Shown: in pieces, positions 8,766 through 15,899 of the stretch
Numbering within the stretch: the first letter of the stretch is position 1
How the letters are laid out: each line of letters opens with the position of its first letter
NCBI GenBank assembly: GCA_041751875.1
Contig: JBGSIC010000017.1
Coordinates: forward strand, 1-52,026
DNA length: 52,026 nucleotides
From: JBGSIC01 sp041751875
GTDB lineage: Bacteria > Bdellovibrionota > FAC87 > UBA2466 > JACKAF01
Reading direction: 5' to 3'
The notes under the pieces: model-generated
Told to the model about the DNA's origin: nothing
Seen by the model: the letters and a program-made list of their open reading frames with translations, nothing else
Databases searched by the model: none
Position numbers and translations under genes: made by a program

Positions 8766-9164
8766 ATGGCCTCACGCCCTTCCATTTTTCACCTTGCTGT
8801 CCCGTGTCGAGACTTGGATGAGGCGGTTCGATTCTATGAGAAACTTGGCTGCCGGGCGGCGCGCCGCTACGCGGATCGCGTCACTTTTGACTTCTTTGGA
8901 GAGCAACTCGTTTGCCATCTCGCCCCTGAGAAAATTGATCCCAAACCGGTGATGTATCCCCGTCACTTCGGTCTGACATTTACGGATAAGAAACTCTTTG
9001 TCGCCCTTCAACAAACTGCTGAAAAAGAAGGTCTGCCCTTCTTTCAAGCACCTTTCGTTCGCTTTTCGGGCAAACCAGAAGAACACGAAACTTTTTTTCT
9101 TCAAGATCCGTCGAACAACCTTTTAGAATTTAAATTTTATTCAGAAGAGCAAATGATTTATTAG
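8766..9164 (+). CDS. VOC-family (glyoxalase/bleomycin-resistance fold) protein
   Basis: A 132-residue single-domain protein from ATG 8766 (an upstream GTG at 8751 would add five residues). It has the two beta-alpha-beta-beta-beta halves of the vicinal oxygen chelate fold: FHLAVPCRDLDEAVRFYEKLGC at the start and FFLQDPSNNLLEFKFY at the end, with His near residue 9 and Glu near 124 as likely metal ligands. The substrate cannot be told from the sequence. It is transcribed opposite to the flanking Dlt-like genes, and its last 35 bases overlap the 3' end of the SGNH gene. Confidence 0.88.
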   Translation: MASRPSIFHLAVPCRDLDEAVRFYEKLGCRAARRYADRVTFDFFGEQLVCHLAPEKIDPKPVMYPRHFGLTFTDKKLFVALQQTAEKEGLPFFQAPFVRFSGKPEEHETFFLQDPSNNLLEFKFYSEEQMIY

Positions 9165-10224
9165 ATTTACCGGGGCGTTCAAAGTGGGGCAAGAGGTAGG
9201 CTAGCGACGCTTCTTGGATTTGCTCTCTCCCGCTTTCCAACACGTGGACCGCGTCCACAAAATCTTTTCCGCTTAGTTTTCTCTTTGTAACGACTGACAA
9301 ATAGTGGGCACCTACCTCGTTACTCCACCGCCGCATACGCGCCTCATAATTTCTCAGGAAATCAGGATTAAATACTTTCACCGCATTGGGATTCATCGGT
9401 AGTTCTACGAGTACAAGTTTTAATCCTTTACGCTCACCCAGCGCAACAATCGCCGAAAGCGCGCGCAGATTAAAGTCGATACTCGAATCGAACTCTTTTT
9501 CAGAGCGCTTCACAAACTTCTCTATCTGGATACGCTGCTTTTCGGGAGCCAAGGCGGGTCGCACATACCAGGTTGGATCATAACTAAAGTGCGGAAGCTG
9601 CGCTCGCATAAACTTGGCACGATGAATCCACAACTGATGCTTAATCCTCCACATGATACGAGGAAAAAGAAAATTCACCTGAAACTCAGGCATGGCGTTC
9701 TCTTCGAGAAACACATTCAGTGATTTTGATTTAATCAGCAGATGATTCTGTCGCCACCGCTCGTACCGAATGTCATGGCGACGGCTCAAAAGCCGCGGAT
9801 TTAATCCGATTACAACCGTCCCACTGCGATCGGGAAGAGCATCCACAAAGGCGAGGCTCTCCAGTAGCGATTGGCGACCGATTCCAAAATTGTAAACATC
9901 GACAGGTGCCTGCGAAAGCTCGGTGAGTTGTGCAGAGAAGGAACGAGGTTCAAAGGCATACGCAACCGCCGATCCTCCCATGAGATAGAGATTGCGGTTG
10001 TGCGGAAGGCCGTCCTTAAACCGATAGAGGTCATGAGCAACATGCGTGAAAAGGTCCTTCTCATGGCGAAGCAGATAGCCTTCCGGCAGACGGCTGATCC
10101 AGGAAGTATGGAAAAGACCTTCGATGAGAAGAAGTGAGAAGCACGACATGACTATCCCCGAGACGAGGATCACAGGATGGGTAGCGCGAAGACCGCAGAT
10201 GAAGGCTCGACAAAGCGGCCTCAT
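9130..10224 (-). CDS. DltD-like membrane-anchored SGNH hydrolase-fold protein
   Basis: A 364-residue protein with one N-terminal membrane helix (about 17-36) and an extracytoplasmic SGNH domain. Block I is LMGGSAVA with nucleophile Ser85; block II is YNFGIGRQS; block III is VVIGLNP with Asn142; block V is DAVH with Asp324 and His327. The full catalytic set is thus present. DltD/AlgX/AlgJ-type proteins complete acyl transfer to envelope polymers together with an MBOAT. Its ATG overlaps the stop of the carrier protein gene (ATGA at 10221-10224), which argues strongly for a joint pathway. It was not assigned by close similarity to any one DltD, so the name reflects architecture and context. Confidence 0.85.
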   Translation of the reverse strand: MRPLCRAFICGLRATHPVILVSGIVMSCFSLLLIEGLFHTSWISRLPEGYLLRHEKDLFTHVAHDLYRFKDGLPHNRNLYLMGGSAVAYAFEPRSFSAQLTELSQAPVDVYNFGIGRQSLLESLAFVDALPDRSGTVVIGLNPRLLSRRHDIRYERWRQNHLLIKSKSLNVFLEENAMPEFQVNFLFPRIMWRIKHQLWIHRAKFMRAQLPHFSYDPTWYVRPALAPEKQRIQIEKFVKRSEKEFDSSIDFNLRALSAIVALGERKGLKLVLVELPMNPNAVKVFNPDFLRNYEARMRRWSNEVGAHYLSVVTKRKLSGKDFVDAVHVLESGREQIQEASLAYLLPHFERPGKSNKSFALLNKI

Positions 10225-10463
10225 TCGTTCTGCTTTCTACGGACAAACTCCGCCATTTTTTCAATCGTGTCCAAGTTTTCAACGGTGATATCGAGAGCCT
10301 TCACCCGAATGGCGTACTGGGTTTCGAGAAAACCAATCAACTCCACCAGCTTCATCGAATCGAGAATTTTGCCTTCAAAAAGGGATGTTCCCGGCGAAAT
10401 TACTGCTTTTTCATCCAGTAGCTGGCAACACACATACTCTTCGAGTTGAGAGGTCAGTTCCAT
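10221..10463 (-). CDS. Acyl carrier protein (DltC-like)
   Basis: An 80-residue carrier protein with the phosphopantetheine attachment motif LDSMKLVEL (Ser36), preceded by FEGKI, as in DltC (GIMDSM) and other stand-alone carriers. A 4'-phosphopantetheinyl transferase must modify the Ser. It would carry the acyl group from the adjacent-operon ligase to the MBOAT at the cytoplasmic face. The gene starts 15 bases after the DltX-like stop and overlaps the SGNH gene by four bases. No strong Shine-Dalgarno sequence is visible before ATG, so translation may be coupled to the upstream microprotein. Confidence 0.92.
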   Translation of the reverse strand: MELTSQLEEYVCCQLLDEKAVISPGTSLFEGKILDSMKLVELIGFLETQYAIRVKALDITVENLDTIEKMAEFVRRKQNE

Positions 10464-10478
10464 AGATTTTTAGAGGTT

Positions 10479-10625
10479 TTAAAAGCCTTCGTAACGAAAA
10501 GGCTTGATAGCAAAGCTAGAAGTCCAAGCGATCACAAAGCCGTAAAAAACAAATACCCAACCAATGACCTGAGCCATCACCCCACAGGCGAAGGCGGCTT
10601 TTTCTATTTTGGGATTGGGAAGCAC
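10479..10625 (-). CDS. DltX-like single-pass membrane microprotein ending in F-R-Y-E-G-F
   Basis: A 48-residue protein if the GTG at 10625 is used (behind GGAAG); a TTG at 10664 would give 61 residues. It has a short charged N-terminus, one membrane helix (FACGVMAQVIGWVFVFYGFV) and the C-terminal sequence FRYEGF directly before the stop. Gram-positive DltX proteins are about 47 residues, have one helix and end in a conserved F-x-Y-x-x-F-type motif whose Tyr is the proposed acyl relay between DltB and DltD. Size, topology, motif and position next to the carrier, MBOAT and SGNH genes all agree. Because short membrane ORFs can occur by chance, the assignment remains an inference. Confidence 0.7.
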   Translation of the reverse strand: MLPNPKIEKAAFACGVMAQVIGWVFVFYGFVIAWTSSFAIKPFRYEGF

Positions 10626-10716
10626 GGGTTTCTTCCATGATACCCCATACCATTGGTGAAACAAGGCAATGCGCTTCAGGTTCTAAAGCTGGGATGCGTC
10701 AAGGGAAGAGCTCAGC

Positions 10717-11406
10717 CTAGAATATAACGCCGCTACCGGAGAAGATCAGGGAATAGATGAGTTGGTCGGAAGCCCCAGTCTGCGTAGCCGATAGCAGGAT
10801 GTATTTCACATTCGCGCCAATCTGAACGCCACCAGCGCTGAACATCAGACCCGCTTCCCCAAACGGGGCGTGCACGGATTGCGTAGCGATTCGGTATCCC
10901 AAACCACCGTGCACTTGAATAGGATCAATGTTTTTGGTTGCGCGAAACGACGTGTCCAAACCCACCAGAGATTGGGTCGCTCCGGAACCGGTGCGATAAA
11001 ACAAAGCGTTGCGCCAAATCAGCCACTCTTGCAAGAACCAGTTCAACCCGACGTTGGCTTCAAAAAAGCTAACTCCGGAGGTCGTGCCAGTCGAGGCACC
11101 GAAATCGATGGTAAGCCGCTTGAACGAAGACTTTCCCCCCTCTGAAGACACAATATCGTCTTCAAGCGATTCGGCTTCTAAACTGTGTTTAATCCAAAGC
11201 GCACGCCCTGACTTCGTTGCCAGCTGCACGTAGCCGTCTCTCTCTTCGTCGGAAATCTGAATCACTTTGCCCGCCTTTAGACGCATCAAAACTTTGGCGC
11301 CGGAAGTGGGCCTGTCGTAAACAGGCGTTTCTTTTTTTAGGGTTAGAGACGCACTTTGAGCAAAAGCGCAGACAAGTGATGCCAGTAAACAGAGATAGGA
11401 TCGCAT
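10717..11406 (-). CDS. Secreted protein with SH3b-like domain and beta-barrel-like C-terminal half
   Basis: A 229-residue protein with a Sec signal peptide (SLVCAFAQSAS). Residues about 20-75 look like a bacterial SH3 domain (LKKETPVYDRP, VLMRLKAGKVIQI, GYVQLATKSGRALWI), which often binds peptidoglycan. From about residue 95 the chain alternates in amphipathic strands (LTIDFGASTGTTSGVSF, ANVGLNWFLQEWLIW) and ends in Phe, as outer-membrane barrels do. An envelope protein linking cell wall and outer membrane is plausible. It lies upstream of the DltX-like gene on the same strand, about 90 bases from its GTG, so co-transcription is possible but not shown. Confidence 0.75.
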   Translation of the reverse strand: MRSYLCLLASLVCAFAQSASLTLKKETPVYDRPTSGAKVLMRLKAGKVIQISDEERDGYVQLATKSGRALWIKHSLEAESLEDDIVSSEGGKSSFKRLTIDFGASTGTTSGVSFFEANVGLNWFLQEWLIWRNALFYRTGSGATQSLVGLDTSFRATKNIDPIQVHGGLGYRIATQSVHAPFGEAGLMFSAGGVQIGANVKYILLSATQTGASDQLIYSLIFSGSGVIF

Positions 11407-11483
11407 GGATAATATGCTGTCAGCCGGTCAAAACCGTGTCAAGACACTTACACCGCGAGTCTTTATTCAAAACTAGCGCCGTT

Positions 11484-11489
11484 TATAAT
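11484..11489 (+). promoter_or_regulatory. Consensus -10 hexamer upstream of the small Pro/Lys-rich secreted protein
   Basis: A perfect TATAAT lies 31 bases before the ATG at 11520. A weak CTTTAT-like -35 sits 17 bases upstream. The divergent gene starting at 11406 shares this intergenic region. Confidence 0.4.
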
Positions 11490-11519
11490 GGAAAGATCTG
11501 TCAAAAGGAAAGGACATCC

Positions 11520-11801
11520 ATGAACCGTTCCATGCTCCTGCTGCTCGCGCTTACTGCCCTCACGTTTTCGCACACAAGTTCTTTCGCCAATAAGAAATCC
11601 CCCCCGATGAAGGGTAAACCGGCAATACCGGCGAAGCCTATGACCCCAAAGAAAACCGTTCCCAGCCGAAATCCCTCAGAATTTATAGAACCCATTCCTG
11701 CCCTGCCCGATAAGGGGGCACAACCTCCCAAAAAGCCCACGAAGACAAAGATGCAGAATCGAATTAACAAGTTGTTCGAGAACAGTAACGGCGTTTTTTA
11801 G
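11520..11801 (+). CDS. Small secreted Pro/Lys-rich protein, function unknown
   Basis: A 93-residue protein starting at ATG 11520 behind AAAAGGAAAGGA and a perfect -10 hexamer. It carries a Sec signal peptide (MLLLLALTALTFSHTSSFA). The mature part is basic and rich in Pro and Lys with PAKP/PKK-type repeats (KPAIPAKPMTPKKTVP), then PPKKPTKTK, ending in a short helix. It is probably intrinsically disordered in the periplasm; such chains sometimes bind cell wall or nucleic acid, but nothing here shows it. No family is recognised. The longer frame starting at 11217 has no support upstream of this ATG. Confidence 0.65.
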   Translation: MNRSMLLLLALTALTFSHTSSFANKKSPPMKGKPAIPAKPMTPKKTVPSRNPSEFIEPIPALPDKGAQPPKKPTKTKMQNRINKLFENSNGVF

Positions 11802-11824
11802 GCCATCGGCCCTGCAAAAAGACT

Positions 11825-12193
11825 TCAGTTTCGAAGGGCAATGATGGCAAGACACAAGGTCATCATTGTGAACGCAGGGGCGGACTTGAGTAGCGGGTCC
11901 TTTATCTTAATATGCATCGCTACCGCACCTCCCATCAGAATGGCTATGCCAATGGCCGCCGGCACCGCAAGGTACGGATACCAAATTGTGATAGCTAGCA
12001 TGATGGCGAGTGCCACTTTGACAGTACCAACGACGTTCATAAACCAGTGCGGCAACCCGTAAACTTCAAATTCTTCACGAAGGGTCTTTGCGGATCCGCC
12101 ACGCCAGTTAGTAGGTTTTGAGGACCGGAAAAGCCATACATTAAGTATGACAAAGCCAATCAAGATTTGAAGCACCATCAAATACGCGTCCAT
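11825..12193 (-). CDS. DoxX-like integral membrane protein
   Basis: A 122-residue protein with four predicted membrane helices. EEFEVYGLPHWFMNVVGTVKV, followed by IAILMGGAVAMHIKIKDPLLKSAPA, is the usual pattern of the DoxX-like family, in which the His/Lys region lies between helices 3 and 4. Family members have been linked to thiosulfate:quinone oxidoreductase subunits and to membrane redox complexes, but most have no known reaction. It is the last gene of the ten-gene minus-strand operon, beginning 25 bases after the FAD oxidoreductase stop. A redox role here rests on operon context. Confidence 0.85.
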   Translation of the reverse strand: MDAYLMVLQILIGFVILNVWLFRSSKPTNWRGGSAKTLREEFEVYGLPHWFMNVVGTVKVALAIMLAITIWYPYLAVPAAIGIAILMGGAVAMHIKIKDPLLKSAPAFTMMTLCLAIIALRN

Positions 12194-12218
12194 ATCAGTA
12201 TTCCTTTCGTTCTCACAG

Positions 12219-13226
12219 TCATTTGTATCCGAAATGTCTCAGTTGGGAATGTTTCCTTGGCTGAACCGTTTCGGTAGCCAGGTAATGGGACAGTGCTCGC
12301 GCCGAAAACAGACTCCCATCTAAACTTCCCGGGGTGAAATAATCTCCTGTTAAAAACAATGAAGGCGAGGTTTCTGCAATGAGAAAAGAGACTGTAAGGA
12401 CGCTTGAGGGAATCGCGTACCGCCACCTTTTAAGCTGTGCCCCTTCCAACTCTATTTTGAACCTGTTCCCTAACAACTCTTTAACAAATCTTAGAATTTT
12501 GTCGTCATCCTCTGGAAATAGTTCTTCGGAAACAGCATGAGATAAGTAAATAGTGAGCGCGCCACGGGATCCGATAATTCCTTTGGCTCCGTTATCTACA
12601 ATCCTTTCTATTACACTGTCTTTAACGGAATTCCGCTTTAGCGGAACCTGGGTGGTGCCGAGCACTACAAGTTGAGGATGATAGGCTACTGCTTCTAGTT
12701 TTGTTTTTACGCTACTCAACTGCCTTGGAAAGGAGGACTCCAGTAGAGCTAGAGCTTGTGGGGCCGGCATTGCCAAAACGGCTCGGGATGCCTGAAAGGA
12801 TAAATTCGCTGAGGTAGAAAGTTCCCACAAACTCCCGCCTTGATTGATTCGTAACTTTTCCACTTGGCATTCACGGATCACCTTTATTCTCTGCCCTAAG
12901 TGTTTGGCAAAAGCGGTAAGGCCCGAACCAGCGGCAACATTGCCCGATTTGGAAACGCAATGAAAAAAGCTCTCTTTCTCAAGATGAGGAATCATCCCCA
13001 ATTGGTTGGTGCTAAGCCAGGGAATTCCGTGGTCGAAAATTTTGTTCGCGATTCTGCGCGACGCGATTCGACCTCCGAGGCCCTTGGATTTTTCCAGGAC
13101 CAGAACGGATTCCCCACGCTCAAACAATCGATGCGCCAACAAAAGTCCACCGATTCCCGCTCCGACCACAATAGTATCTGCAGCATGAAATCTGGAGGCT
13201 TTCTTACTGTAGATCCCAAGACTCAT
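12219..13226 (-). CDS. FAD/NAD(P)-dependent oxidoreductase (renalase/amine-oxidase-like)
   Basis: A 335-residue flavoprotein. The N-terminal Rossmann motif is IVVGAGIGGLLLA, followed by the ribose-binding acid in VLVLEKSKGLGGRIASRRI and FDHGIPWL. The C-terminal motif SLFLTGDYFTPGSLDGSLFSA binds the FAD. This layout fits the COG3380 group (renalase-like flavoproteins), which in several bacteria accompany light- or oxidation-induced genes. The substrate is unknown. Its ATG overlaps the stop of the 56-residue membrane protein upstream (ATGA), so expression is coupled within the operon. Confidence 0.88.
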   Translation of the reverse strand: MSLGIYSKKASRFHAADTIVVGAGIGGLLLAHRLFERGESVLVLEKSKGLGGRIASRRIANKIFDHGIPWLSTNQLGMIPHLEKESFFHCVSKSGNVAAGSGLTAFAKHLGQRIKVIRECQVEKLRINQGGSLWELSTSANLSFQASRAVLAMPAPQALALLESSFPRQLSSVKTKLEAVAYHPQLVVLGTTQVPLKRNSVKDSVIERIVDNGAKGIIGSRGALTIYLSHAVSEELFPEDDDKILRFVKELLGNRFKIELEGAQLKRWRYAIPSSVLTVSFLIAETSPSLFLTGDYFTPGSLDGSLFSARALSHYLATETVQPRKHSQLRHFGYK

Positions 13227-13393
13227 GTGGTTGCACGGGATGGGATTGGGTGCAAACCGGACTTTTCCGTTTGCTTTCGTTCGGGCTTTTTCGGGCTTGC
13301 TTCTACTTTTGCTTGTATCACCCCTTGCATTACGATCGCGGTAATTACTAGACCAAAGGCGAAGATCGGAAACAACAGATCAAAACTTAGCAT
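13223..13393 (-). CDS. 56-residue single-pass membrane protein
   Basis: Starts at ATG 13393 behind AAGGAG with 6-base spacing, a much better site than the longer frame start at 13414. One membrane helix (LLFPIFAFGLVITAIVMQGVI) is followed by a basic, Pro-rich cytoplasmic tail. It overlaps the preceding 66-residue gene by 14 bases and the next flavoprotein gene by four (ATGA). No family is recognised. The position suggests a small partner of the neighbouring redox membrane proteins. Confidence 0.65.
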   Translation of the reverse strand: MLSFDLLFPIFAFGLVITAIVMQGVIQAKVEASPKKPERKQTEKSGLHPIPSRATT

Positions 13394-13580
13394 GACTTTC
13401 TCCTTTTGATTCAAATCGGCGGATACAAAGGTGCACCCCCACCCATAACGCGAGAATGCTAGGAACCCAAAGACCTACGAAGCTACCTGCCTCGTGGTCG
13501 ACAAAAAACCACAGGTAGACGCTGAATAGAAAGCTGGCAAAAGCAGCCCCCAACATGAACTTGTCTGATTTACTAAACAT
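13380..13580 (-). CDS. 66-residue two-helix membrane protein
   Basis: Two predicted membrane helices (FMLGAAFASFLFSVYLWFFV and FVGLWVPSILALWVGVHLCI) joined by a short acidic loop (DHEAGS) and ending in a charged tail (RRFESKGESHAKF). It begins 18 bases after the 36-residue gene and overlaps the next gene, within the ten-gene operon. No family is recognised; the acidic His-containing loop could bind a metal or heme, which is speculation. Confidence 0.65.
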   Translation of the reverse strand: MFSKSDKFMLGAAFASFLFSVYLWFFVDHEAGSFVGLWVPSILALWVGVHLCIRRFESKGESHAKF

Positions 13581-13598
13581 ATAGTTTTTCCTTCCCTA

Positions 13599-13709
13599 TT
13601 AAGTTGTTACGCCAATTGCCAAATAAGCGAGCCAGGTGAAAACCGTTGCCGCAGCAATGGTCACAATTCTCGTCAGATTCTTGAAGTGATACACATCATT
13701 TTCGTTCAT
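13599..13709 (-). CDS. 36-residue membrane microprotein
   Basis: A very short gene fitted exactly between its neighbours. The ATG at 13709 overlaps the stop of the 142-residue gene (ATGA) and is preceded by GGAGGGAGAA. The protein has a polar N-terminus (MNENDVYHFKNLTRI) and one helix (VTIAAATVFTWLAYLAIGV). No family is recognised. The strong ribosome site, four-base overlap and membrane helix argue that it is real and part of the operon's membrane complex. Confidence 0.6.
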   Translation of the reverse strand: MNENDVYHFKNLTRIVTIAAATVFTWLAYLAIGVTT

Positions 13710-14134
13710 TTAAGTTCTCCCTCCAGCAAGGCAACTAAGAGGAGGCTTCGGACTGACCAAATTGCCGTTCGAATCCAATTTCCCCTTACGAGCCGAATAA
13801 CTGTATTTCGATCAAAGCGTTTGTTAAGTTTTCCATGTTGTGGGACCTGAATGGCAAAAGTGCAAACCCAGGTGAGAAGGCATAAAAGAAACGCCACTGA
13901 ATAGCCTGTCCCCCAGGGGGCGAGCATTCCTGCGGTCACAATTTCTGTTCCCATGAACGCCAAAACCAGTGGCGTAATACGCCTTGTATGATTGTGGTGG
14001 AAACTCACAAAGGCGTCTTGAGGCACATCTAAAAATGATGGGTAGTGCACGATTTGAACCAACCAAATGATGCCCAACATGCCGAAAGTGGCAACTGCGT
14101 TTACGTAAAGTAGAGTATCCACATCAATTCTCAC
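13706..14134 (-). CDS. Conserved-looking four-helix membrane protein, function unknown
   Basis: A 142-residue protein with four predicted helices. Distinctive polar features are VQIVHYPSFL and FHHNHTRRITPLV near helices 1-2, and VPQHGKLNKRF then LVRGNWIRTAIWSVRSLLL near the C-terminus. The clustered His residues (His30, His46-49, His100) could form a heme- or metal-binding centre. I recognise it only as an uncharacterised bacterial membrane family. It overlaps the upstream SOUL gene by 11 bases. Confidence 0.75.
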   Translation of the reverse strand: MRIDVDTLLYVNAVATFGMLGIIWLVQIVHYPSFLDVPQDAFVSFHHNHTRRITPLVLAFMGTEIVTAGMLAPWGTGYSVAFLLCLLTWVCTFAIQVPQHGKLNKRFDRNTVIRLVRGNWIRTAIWSVRSLLLVALLEGELK

Positions 14135-14747
14135 TTACCGGCCAATGAACTTCGTTTCTACGCAAAAACCACAGTGTCCACGGCGGGTCGTAACCGGCTG
14201 TATAAGGCGGCCCGTTTTTCTTCCAACCCCGCTTCCCCATCCAGGTTTCCAGGTCTGCTAAATTGCTTTTAATGAGTTGCTGAGAGTTATTCCCGGAGTA
14301 GCGTCTTACCGCCACTCGACTGTTTTTAATCTCCCTTAGGGAAATGGTGGGGTCCGTCGGAAGCGGGATCTGCTCAGCCTTCCAACCCACCGGCATCACA
14401 AACGCAATTTCCCAACTTTGTTCGTTGGCGGTGGATAGGACTGGTGCGGTCATGGGTATTTTAGAGTTTTCTTTGTTTGAATCACCGCTGATATATTTAA
14501 AGAGCCGTCTAAAGCCTTCGCTGACTGCTTGTGGGTAGTCACCACTAGCTACGGTTGTGCTGGCAAGCCACATTTTAGGGTAGAGCCTCAGCTCGAAATC
14601 GCCCTCTTGTTTGAGCAATTCGTAATTTGGCTCCTCGGCGGTTCTAACGCCGATCAAGGAGCATCCCGATATAGCAAGGGCTGATAGCATAATAACTCCT
14701 AAGATCGGCCAGGCGGACTTACACAAACTGATTTGGTACTCTCTCAC
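14124..14747 (-). CDS. SOUL-family heme-binding lipoprotein
   Basis: A 207-residue protein with a lipoprotein signal (ALAISGCS, lipidated Cys29), so it is anchored in the inner or outer membrane. The rest is a SOUL domain: YELLKQEGDFELRLYPKMWLA, FRRLFKYISGDN-type segment, SKIPMTAPVL and ETWMGKRGWKKNGPPYTAGYDPPWT. The family binds heme or tetrapyrroles. The gene starts at GTG, and the bases GTGA form the stop of the preceding hydrolase gene, so the two are translationally coupled. A heme-sensing or heme-sequestering role in envelope oxidative stress is an inference from the operon. Confidence 0.9.
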   Translation of the reverse strand: MREYQISLCKSAWPILGVIMLSALAISGCSLIGVRTAEEPNYELLKQEGDFELRLYPKMWLASTTVASGDYPQAVSEGFRRLFKYISGDSNKENSKIPMTAPVLSTANEQSWEIAFVMPVGWKAEQIPLPTDPTISLREIKNSRVAVRRYSGNNSQQLIKSNLADLETWMGKRGWKKNGPPYTAGYDPPWTLWFLRRNEVHWPVSEN

Positions 14748-15451
14748 CCAGCTCTCGCTCTCTGGTTTCTAGTGATAATGTGGTTGATATAACTATTTAC
14801 GATATCTGCATGGGTGATGTGGATGAGGTGTTTCCCCTCTTCAATTAAGGTGTCCGGATCGCCCTCGCGGAGTTTAATGACCCAGTCCTTTTTTCCATGT
14901 ATCTGATGTACCGGGGCGTTTACTTTTACGCTCCCCGCCCCGTGAGTCCAAGTAGCGGCGGCCATCGAACTCCATTTAAAGAAAGGAACATCGATTTCAA
15001 AAACCATCTTTTTGAGATTGTCGATTTCTGGTGGAGCCAGCTTTTCTTTTTTCGATAAAATGCCTAAGCCCACGGTCTCCAAAAATGGTTTAATCAGAGC
15101 ATCTGGCACAGATCTTCCCAACTTTTCCTGGGCGCGAAAGGTCTCTCCTATTGCCTCTTTTGAGCGGCAGCTTGAGATAAGAAAAATGCCTTCGGGATTT
15201 AGGTATTTGGAAAGCTCAAGCGCCACCATGCCACCGAAAGAAACTCCCCCTAGATAAAACGGTGCAGGGAATCTCAACTTTTCAGCCCAGCGTTGGCAGT
15301 AACTTTCCAGGGACTCTTCCGGGACATGGGGTATCCACTTGGGAATAATAAAGTTGGCGAAATGGCTAGCCTGATGATTCAACAAGCGGTAGTTCGCTCC
15401 GAGCCCAGGAAAGAAAACAAGCGTGGGTAGCTGGTTAGTCCCAAAAGACAC
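14744..15451 (-). CDS. Alpha/beta-hydrolase-fold protein
   Basis: A cytoplasmic hydrolase of about 235 residues. LPTLVFFPGLGANYRLL is the oxyanion-hole strand, GGVSFGGMVAL the nucleophile elbow with Ser, QIHGKKDWVI carries the likely acidic residue, and the C-terminal HLIHITH holds the catalytic His. I place the start at the GTG at 15451 because it follows AGGGGAG at good spacing; ATG codons at 15472 and 15469 also exist and would overlap the OsmC gene by up to 38 bases. The substrate, probably an ester or thioester, is unknown. It belongs to the same operon as OsmC and the SOUL lipoprotein. Confidence 0.85.
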   Translation of the reverse strand: MSFGTNQLPTLVFFPGLGANYRLLNHQASHFANFIIPKWIPHVPEESLESYCQRWAEKLRFPAPFYLGGVSFGGMVALELSKYLNPEGIFLISSCRSKEAIGETFRAQEKLGRSVPDALIKPFLETVGLGILSKKEKLAPPEIDNLKKMVFEIDVPFFKWSSMAAATWTHGAGSVKVNAPVHQIHGKKDWVIKLREGDPDTLIEEGKHLIHITHADIVNSYINHIITRNQRARAG

Positions 15452-15899
15452 TGCGTCTCCCCTCACCATCAATAGTCGTGTAATTAAAATGATTCCGAGT
15501 CTTAACGGAGTTCAAAATAAAACCGGAGCTCTCCGCTTTTTTTAGAAGCCTCAGAGCTTTCTCAGTTTGATCGACGCCAGAGAGAGAAACGTCGAACATC
15601 ACCATGGACACCCAAGGCATTCCTTTCTCGTCTCTGTCGACCGTCAACCGTGCTTGAACACTGATCCCGTCATAGATGAGGCGAGAATTCTCGGCCAATA
15701 CCTTAAAGGTTGCGATAAAACAATTTTGAAGCGATAGCGCGTAGACATCTTCGGGAGAGTAGGCCCCTCCCGGTCCTGAAAACTGATCTGGTACGGATAA
15801 AGTAATTCTCGGATGGTTACTGGAGCCCGCCTCCCAAGTTGAATCCATACCCGGCTTGGCTTGGGCTGTTACCTCAAAATAAGCTGGATATTGGATCAT
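15435..15899 (-). CDS. OsmC-family protein
   Basis: A 154-residue protein from ATG 15899, which overlaps the preceding stop (ATGA) and follows GGAAGGAAG; the longer frame to 15974 overlaps the DCC gene and is not needed. It has the OsmC/Ohr layout: PDQFSGPGGAYSPEDVYALSLQNCFIATF, with a conserved Glu/Gln pair and one redox Cys before the long central helix. Only one of the two catalytic cysteines typical of Ohr/OsmC peroxidases is obvious, so peroxidase activity is uncertain. OsmC proteins act on organic hydroperoxides, which fits the redox operon. Confidence 0.87.
   Translation of the reverse strand: MIQYPAYFEVTAQAKPGMDSTWEAGSSNHPRITLSVPDQFSGPGGAYSPEDVYALSLQNCFIATFKVLAENSRLIYDGISVQARLTVDRDEKGMPWVSMVMFDVSLSGVDQTEKALRLLKKAESSGFILNSVKTRNHFNYTTIDGEGRRSVFWD

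Noticed and set aside
11501..11770. Minus-strand 89-residue frame resembling a lipoprotein (signal with GGCAPL)
   Set aside because: It lies fully opposite the small Pro/Lys-rich secreted gene, which has a better ribosome site and -10 hexamer; the lipobox arises from the complement of Pro/Lys codons.
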